Program-made: the position numbers and the translations under genes
The notes under the pieces: model-generated
The model's database searches: none
Seen by the model: the letters and a program-made list of their open reading frames with translations, nothing else
What the model was told of the DNA's origin: nothing
NCBI GenBank assembly: GCA_905182555.1
Contig: CAJJBX010000015.1
Span: 1-64,000 of the forward strand
Source: an uncultured Ilumatobacter sp.
Lineage (GTDB): Bacteria > Actinomycetota > Acidimicrobiia > Acidimicrobiales > Ilumatobacteraceae
Direction of reading: 5' to 3'
DNA length: 64,000 bases
In this document: in pieces, positions 59,138-64,000 of the stretch
Layout of the letters: every line of letters starts with the position of its first letter
Numbering within the stretch: the first letter of the stretch is position 1

Positions 59138-60382
59138 ATGCGCACGCACCGAACCACACCAGCAATTGCCATTGTTGCCGCTCTCAGTCTGGTGCTCGCT
59201 GCCTGCGGATCCGACGACGGCAGCGAAGCCGGCCAGCAACAGGGGGCGCCTGTCACCAATGGTGCTGCCGGGCTTGCGGACGGAGTGGCGCTGCCGACGA
59301 TCGTGGTCACCACCAATATCCTCGGAGACGTTGTGCAGGCCGTCGTGGGTGATGCGGCAGAGGTCATCACCATCATGCCGGTTGGTGCCGATCCGCATGA
59401 CTTTCAGGCATCGGCGCAAGAGGTCGTCGCCATGAATGCGGCCGATGCATTGATCGTGAACGGTGCGGACTTCGAAGAGGGCCTGCTGGATGTGATCGAC
59501 GCAGCCGGTGACGAAGGAGTTCCGACGTTTAATGCAATCGATGCGGTCGACACCATCGAGTTCGGCGAGGGTGGCCACGAGGGGCACTCTGATGATGAGG
59601 AGCACTCTGATGATGAGGAGCACTCTGATGATGAGGAGCACTCTGATGATGAGGAGCACTCTGATGATGAGGAGCACTCTGATGATGAGGAGCACTCTGA
59701 TGATGAGGAGCACTCTGATGATGAGGAGCACTCTGATGATGAGGAGCACTCTGATGATGAGGAGCACTCTGATGATGAGGAGCACTCTGATGATGAGGAG
59801 CACTCTGATGACGAGCATGACGAGCATGACGAGCATGACGATCACTCGGGTGCCGATCCTCACTTCTTCACCGACCCGATGCGGATGGCCGCAGCAGTCG
59901 AGGCGTTGGTCGCGTTCCTGCAGGACGAGGTGACCTTCGCGGACCCGGCAGCCGTGAGCGCGTCAGCAGCTGCCTATGTTGCTGAACTCGTTGCCCTCGA
60001 TGGCGAGGTCGCGGCGCTGGTGGCGTCGATGCTCGAAGAACGACGCGTCCTCGTCACGAACCATGAGGTCTTCGGCTACTTCGCCGATCGATACGGGTTC
60101 GAAGTTGTCGGCGCGGTTATTCCGAGCGGCAGCACCACCGATGGCGTGAGCGCCGGGGAACTCGCCGAGCTTGCGGAGAAGATCGTTGAAGAAGGGGTAC
60201 CGGCGATCTTTGCCGACGCTTCCTCATCCGATGATCTGATCGAGGCGCTGGCGGCTGAAGTCGGCTACGTCATCGTCGTCGAGCTGTACTCCGAATCGCT
60301 CGGCGAACCCGGCGGCGATGGCGCAACCTACGTGGAGATGATTCGAACAAACGCAACAAGGATGAGTTCGGCACTCGCCTGA
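59138..60382 (+). CDS. znuA: zinc ABC transporter substrate-binding lipoprotein
   Basis: Lipobox VLAACGSDD; VVTTNILGDVVQAVVGDAAEVITIMPVGADPHDFQASAQEV; His-rich loop (HSDDEE)12; GADPHFFTDPMRM; VVGAVIPSGSTTDGVSAGELAELAEKI. Confidence 0.93.
   Translation: MRTHRTTPAIAIVAALSLVLAACGSDDGSEAGQQQGAPVTNGAAGLADGVALPTIVVTTNILGDVVQAVVGDAAEVITIMPVGADPHDFQASAQEVVAMNAADALIVNGADFEEGLLDVIDAAGDEGVPTFNAIDAVDTIEFGEGGHEGHSDDEEHSDDEEHSDDEEHSDDEEHSDDEEHSDDEEHSDDEEHSDDEEHSDDEEHSDDEEHSDDEEHSDDEEHSDDEHDEHDEHDDHSGADPHFFTDPMRMAAAVEALVAFLQDEVTFADPAAVSASAAAYVAELVALDGEVAALVASMLEERRVLVTNHEVFGYFADRYGFEVVGAVIPSGSTTDGVSAGELAELAEKIVEEGVPAIFADASSSDDLIEALAAEVGYVIVVELYSESLGEPGGDGATYVEMIRTNATRMSSALA
59585..59806. repeat. 18-bp tandem repeat (CACTCTGATGATGAGGAG)x12 plus partial, inside znuA
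   Basis: Twelve nucleotide-identical units read directly. Confidence 0.97.
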
Positions 60383-60428
60383 TCAAGCGAGCCGCCCGGA
60401 CCCGACGTGCTCGTCGGGTCCGGGCGGG

Positions 60429-60869
60429 TCAGGCGCAGTCGGCGCAGCTGCCGAGCAGGTCGAGGCGATGGCTGTCGATTGTGAACTTGGCCGAGCGGCT
60501 GACCTTCGCGAACGCCATGTTCAAAGCGCCCTCTGTATCAGCGGTGAGTTCGAAGTCGCTGACCGATCCGCAGATGGTACAGATCAGGTGATGGTGATGG
60601 TGGTCGGTGAGTCTTTCTGCGAGTTCGAAGCGTGCGTGGTCGTCGTGGGTAACGATGCGCACGACAGCACCGACTTCTTCGAGGATCGCAAGGTTCCGGT
60701 ACACGCTCGACTGTGCGAGTCCGGTGTCCACTTCCAAGATGTCCAGGATCGTTACCGGGCCCGCAGAGGTGTGTAGAACCGAGATGACTTGCCGTCGGCT
60801 CGTCGTGTAGCGGTGTTCGCCGACGCGCAGCAGCGAAGCTACGTCGTCATGGAGGAGATCAGCGGTCAT
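60429..60869 (-). CDS. zur: Fur family regulator, Zur-like
   Basis: HRYTTSRRQVISVLHTSAGPVTILDILEVDTGLAQSSVYRNLAILEEVGAVVRIV; DHHHHHLICTICGSVSDFEL; C-terminal CADCA; sits inside znu locus. Confidence 0.9.
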   Translation of the reverse strand: MTADLLHDDVASLLRVGEHRYTTSRRQVISVLHTSAGPVTILDILEVDTGLAQSSVYRNLAILEEVGAVVRIVTHDDHARFELAERLTDHHHHHLICTICGSVSDFELTADTEGALNMAFAKVSRSAKFTIDSHRLDLLGSCADCA

Positions 60870-60919
60870 CGGCTTGACCCTAGCGGTTCTGGGAATCAGT
60901 GAGAAAAGGTTCGAGCGGC

Positions 60920-61654
60920 TCAGTGGTGATGGGGGTCGTCGAGGACCATCGTGTCGCCGATTCGGACGAACTTCCCACCGAAAGCCGTGCGCAGATGTTC
61001 CTCAGTGAAGACCTCGTCCGGTGTGCCAAACGCGATGAATGAGGTGGCGAGCAGGAGGACCAGTTCACAGCGCCGAGCATCGTCGAAATTGTGGGTCGTG
61101 GTCATCACGGTCCTCCCGGCTGCATGCTCGTCGTCGAGCACGGACAGGATGACTGATCGTGAGCGAACGTCGAGCCCGGTGAGCGGTTCATCGAGCAGCA
61201 GGATGTCTGCGTCCTGGGCGAGGCCCTGCGCGACGAATGCTCGTTGGCGCTGGCCACCCGAGAGTTGGTGGATCTGGCGGTGTGCAAGGTCGGCGATCTC
61301 GAGCCGATTCATGGCGGAATCGATGGCAGTTCGGTCGACAGCGCTCGGACGTCGGAAGAGGCCGAGGCCAGGGAATCGCGCCATGGCTATGACGTCACGC
61401 ACTGTGAGCGGAATGCTCTGATCGATGTCGGTCGACTGCAACACGATCGCAGTTGTTGCACCGGCGGTGTCGCATGTGCCCGAGGTCGGATCGATCACGT
61501 CGCCAATCACCTTGAGTAACGACGACTTGCCGGACCCGTTCGGGCCGATGATTGCTACAGACGATCCGATTGGGATCTCCAAGGTCAAGTCGCCGACCGC
61601 ATGAATCGGGCCGTAGTCGACGTGCACATCTTTCAAAGTCACGGCTGCCGGCAC
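60920..61654 (-). CDS. znuC: zinc ABC transporter ATP-binding protein
   Basis: VAIIGPNGSGKSSLLKVIGDVIDPTSG; HQLSGGQRQRAFVAQGLAQDADILLLDEPLTGLD; His-rich C-terminus DDPHHH. Confidence 0.92.
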   Translation of the reverse strand: MPAAVTLKDVHVDYGPIHAVGDLTLEIPIGSSVAIIGPNGSGKSSLLKVIGDVIDPTSGTCDTAGATTAIVLQSTDIDQSIPLTVRDVIAMARFPGLGLFRRPSAVDRTAIDSAMNRLEIADLAHRQIHQLSGGQRQRAFVAQGLAQDADILLLDEPLTGLDVRSRSVILSVLDDEHAAGRTVMTTTHNFDDARRCELVLLLATSFIAFGTPDEVFTEEHLRTAFGGKFVRIGDTMVLDDPHHH

Positions 61655-61667
61655 GCTTTCAACGATA

Positions 61668-61680
61668 TCGAGAATGAGTC
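61668..61680. promoter_or_regulatory. Zur-box-like half site (TCGAGAATGAGTC; complement GACTCATTCTCGA) in znuC/znuB divergent promoter
   Basis: Shares TCATTCTC core with 55247 and 59103 elements. Confidence 0.4.
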
Positions 61681-61712
61681 CGAAAACTGCGGCCGGCCGC
61701 TAGCGTCATCAT

Positions 61713-62558
61713 GTGCAGTTGATCCTGGATGCGTTTGCTCCTGCATTCATGCAGCGTGCGCTCATTGGGGGGCTGTTGGCTGTCGTGGCCACATCATTGG
61801 TGGGAACGTGGGTCGTGTTGCGTGGCCTCTCGTTTCTCGGCGACGCGTTGGCCCACGGTGTCATTCCCGGCATTGCACTCGCAGTGCTCTGGGGGTTCAG
61901 CCCGATCATTGGCGCACTCGTTGCGGCTGCCGTGATGGGTGGGCTCGTCAGCGTCGTGACCAGCCGTTCAGGCGTTCGTGAAGACACGGGTATCGGGCTG
62001 CTCTTCGTCGGCATGTTGTCGCTCGGCATCGTGATTGTGTCGAAGGCACGTTCGTTCACCACCGAGGTGACGGCGCTGCTCTTCGGTGATGTCCTCGGAG
62101 TGACGCGCGACGACATCAATGGTCAGCTGATCGGCGCGTCGATCGTCGTCGTTGCCACCGTGGTGCTCTACCGGCCGTTTCTCGCTCTCACCTTCAACCG
62201 GATGAAGGCCCGGTCGCTCGGCATGCATCCCAGCGCGGCCCATTTCGCACTGATGGTGCTGCTCGCCATCAGCATTGTCGCCAGTTTCCAGGCGGTTGGA
62301 ACGCTGCTCGTGTTCGGCCTGCTCGTTGGCCCGCCGGCCACGGCATCGTTGCTCACCCGACGGGTCCCGCTGATGATGGTTGTTTCGATGCTGTGTGGCG
62401 CGCTCGCCGTCGTCGCCGGGTTGACGATCAGCTTCCACGCCGGGACGGCTGGCGGTGCAACGATGTCCGGGCTCAGCGTCGCACAGTTCTTCGTGGTGCT
62501 GGCCGCAGTCGAGGTAGTAAGCGCTGTTCGAGCGCACCGTCACGCCCGCATCGCCTGA
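61713..62558 (+). CDS. znuB: zinc ABC transporter permease
   Basis: MQRALIGGLLAVVATSLVGTWVVLRGLSFLGDALAHGVIPGIALAVLWGFSPIIGALVAA; LGMHPSAAHFALMVLLAISIVASFQAVGTLLVFGLLVGPPATASLLTRR. Confidence 0.95.
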   Translation: MQLILDAFAPAFMQRALIGGLLAVVATSLVGTWVVLRGLSFLGDALAHGVIPGIALAVLWGFSPIIGALVAAAVMGGLVSVVTSRSGVREDTGIGLLFVGMLSLGIVIVSKARSFTTEVTALLFGDVLGVTRDDINGQLIGASIVVVATVVLYRPFLALTFNRMKARSLGMHPSAAHFALMVLLAISIVASFQAVGTLLVFGLLVGPPATASLLTRRVPLMMVVSMLCGALAVVAGLTISFHAGTAGGATMSGLSVAQFFVVLAAVEVVSAVRAHRHARIA

Positions 62559-62574
62559 CGTCGAAATCAGGGTC

Positions 62575-63219
62575 TCAACCGCAACAGGTGTGTTCCAGGG
62601 AGTCGGCGGCAAACGTCCGCCACGCCATCCATCCGGCGACTCCAGCGATTGCCAGCCCGGCCACCGGGTCGGCCCACCACCAACCGAACGCCGCATTCGC
62701 CGACAATCCAACGAGGAGGGCCGCAGACAGCATGGTGCACACGTTCGTCTGCGCTGCCTCGGCGACAGCGGCTTGCGAGCCGAGGGCGAGCGCGAGCCGC
62801 TTCTTTGCCGCAGCGAGGAGGGGCATAACCACGAGCGAGAGTGATGCGATGACGATGCCGATTGTCGACGCTCCTGGCTTGTGTCGGCCGATGAGGTCTA
62901 GGCATGCCGACACCGACACGAACGCAGCAAGTGCTGCGAAGGAACATGCAATGAGGCGGCGTGCGCGATCGTCGGCTGGGAGTTGACAACCGTCGCGACG
63001 TTCTTGGTGGAGTCGCCACGCTAAAACGAACGCTGCGGAGACTTCGATTCCTGAGTCGAGACCGAACCCAATCAGGCTGGCTGATGAGGCAGCGACGCCC
63101 GCTGCGATAGCGGTGATGCCTTCAACGGCGTTCCACCCGATCGTCAACCGATTGAGCACCGTTGCACGGCGGACGACCTCGTGACGATCTGCGGACTCCG
63201 GCTCGACGATGAGCGTCAT
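62575..63219 (-). CDS. cation transporter, CDF-like (short form)
   Basis: NRLTIGWNAVEGITAIAAGVAASSASLIGFGLDSGIEVSAAFVLAWRLHQE; GWWWADPVAGLAIAGVAGWMAWRTF; C-terminal HTCCG. Confidence 0.82.
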   Translation of the reverse strand: MTLIVEPESADRHEVVRRATVLNRLTIGWNAVEGITAIAAGVAASSASLIGFGLDSGIEVSAAFVLAWRLHQERRDGCQLPADDRARRLIACSFAALAAFVSVSACLDLIGRHKPGASTIGIVIASLSLVVMPLLAAAKKRLALALGSQAAVAEAAQTNVCTMLSAALLVGLSANAAFGWWWADPVAGLAIAGVAGWMAWRTFAADSLEHTCCG

Positions 63220-63596
63220 TGCACGCGCTGATCTGTGTCGGGCTGACCACACGAGGGGAGTGTTGCCGCGATCTCGACCAACATTAAGAGAGCATCGGCG
63301 AAGTGTGTCGATACGAGGTCGTAGTGAAGGTGTCGCCCGGTGCGCGTGGCACTAATCAGGCCACAGCCGCGCAAACATGAGAGATGGTTCGAGAGGTTCG
63401 AACGGGACGTACCGATTTCTTCAGCCAATTCGCTTGGGCGCCGGGTGCCGCCCAACAGGCTCATCAGAATGGAACGCCGAATCGGATCAGCAAGTGCGCG
63501 TCCGACTCGGTCAAGACCATGCGGATTGGTGCCGGCGCCCTGGTCAGCGGGCGGGCTCGATGACGTCCCATCGCGCTGCAGTAATAGTTCAGCCAC
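63216..63596 (-). CDS. ArsR/SmtB family metal sensor, CmtR-like
   Basis: LDRVGRALADPIRRSILMSLLGGTRRPSELAEEIGTSRSNLSNHLSCLRGCGLISATRTGRHLHYDLVSTHFADALLMLVEI; ATGA overlap with transporter gene. Confidence 0.88.
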   Translation of the reverse strand: MAELLLQRDGTSSSPPADQGAGTNPHGLDRVGRALADPIRRSILMSLLGGTRRPSELAEEIGTSRSNLSNHLSCLRGCGLISATRTGRHLHYDLVSTHFADALLMLVEIAATLPSCGQPDTDQRVQ

Positions 63597-63681
63597 GCCT
63601 GAATAGTAGCGGTGGTGGTGCCGTCTCCGCAATCCGTTTGGTGGTGGAGGTTGTGTCGCTGTGGAGGAGCGCAGCGAACGT

Positions 63682-63900
63682 TCAGCCCAGACGTAGCCCG
63701 GCAGCGTGGTCCATGATCGAATCGGGTACCACGATGCCGGGTGTCAGCACGGTGCGCAGGGCTGGGTCGACGCGTGCGGTCACGCCGCTCGTTGCGAAGC
63801 GAATGGTGACCGTTCCGTCGTAGTCGAGCGTGAGCTCGTGGGTTGCCTGTCCGAAGCAGTCGATGACCTGCTCGGTGATCAGGCCACCGAACTCAGCCAC
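63682..63900 (-). CDS. small hypothetical protein
   Basis: 72 aa ORF ([35 protein letters not shown]...) overlapping the end of the bL31 gene by 8 nt. Confidence 0.5.
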   Translation of the reverse strand: MAEFGGLITEQVIDCFGQATHELTLDYDGTVTIRFATSGVTARVDPALRTVLTPGIVVPDSIMDHAAGLRLG

Positions 63901-64000
63901 GATCTCGGCGTCCGTAACGCTTGTTGAACCGTTCGACGCGTCCGGCGGTGTCGATGATGGTCATGCTGCCGGTGTAGAAGGGATGCGTGTGATTCGACAC
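63893..64000 (-). CDS. rpmE: 50S ribosomal protein bL31, partial (C-terminus), zinc-ligand cysteines apparently absent
   Basis: Reverse-strand translation [35 protein letters not shown]; truncated by window end so not in the ORF track. Confidence 0.88.
   Translation of the reverse strand: MSNHTHPFYTGSMTIIDTAGRVERFNKRYGRRDRG

Overview
A 64 kb window of high-GC DNA that looks chromosomal and actinobacterial. F420-type LLM and PPOX enzymes and a ureABCFGD operon without ureE suggest an Acidimicrobiia/Ilumatobacter-like organism; that taxonomy is inference. Main blocks, left to right: (1) formamidase/acetamidase plus ureABCFGD; (2) a catabolic block with two Rieske oxygenases, a quinone-oxidoreductase-like MDR, a methyltransferase, two amidohydrolases and an LLM oxidoreductase; a TGGTCTTACCR operator-like motif occurs in three divergent promoter regions across blocks 1-2; (3) a damaged stretch (about 16-20 kb) with a decayed methyltransferase copy, a broken P450, a broken PPOX gene and chimeric-looking gene fragments; (4) LLM, haloalkane dehalogenase, a BtuF-like protein, enoyl-CoA hydratase, a PRMT-like methyltransferase and a cupredoxin; (5) MFS, GntR, NDP-forming acyl-CoA synthetase, an AcuI-like acryloyl-CoA reductase and PhyH; (6) a VapBC-like TA pair, P450 plus ferredoxin, furA-katG, an MpaB-like oxygenase, and ALDH/aminotransferase/ADH genes; (7) a BadI/BadH/AliB/AliA/BadR-like alicyclic-acid (cyclohexanecarboxylate-type) cluster; (8) a zinc-homeostasis island at 55.2-64 kb: ZrgA-like His/Asp repeat lipoprotein, ABC ATPase, FtsX permease, DUF3299 lipoprotein, ZnuA with a perfect 18-bp repeat array, Zur, ZnuC, ZnuB, a CDF-like transporter, a CmtR-like ArsR regulator and the 3' end of an apparently zinc-independent bL31 gene. 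The island is the best candidate for a poorly described system. Recurrent features are nucleotide-perfect short tandem repeats in lipoproteins and at gene ends, and an unusual density of single-base frameshifts and foreign-looking segments that could be assembly errors. All product calls were made by eye from the translations; no database search was run.
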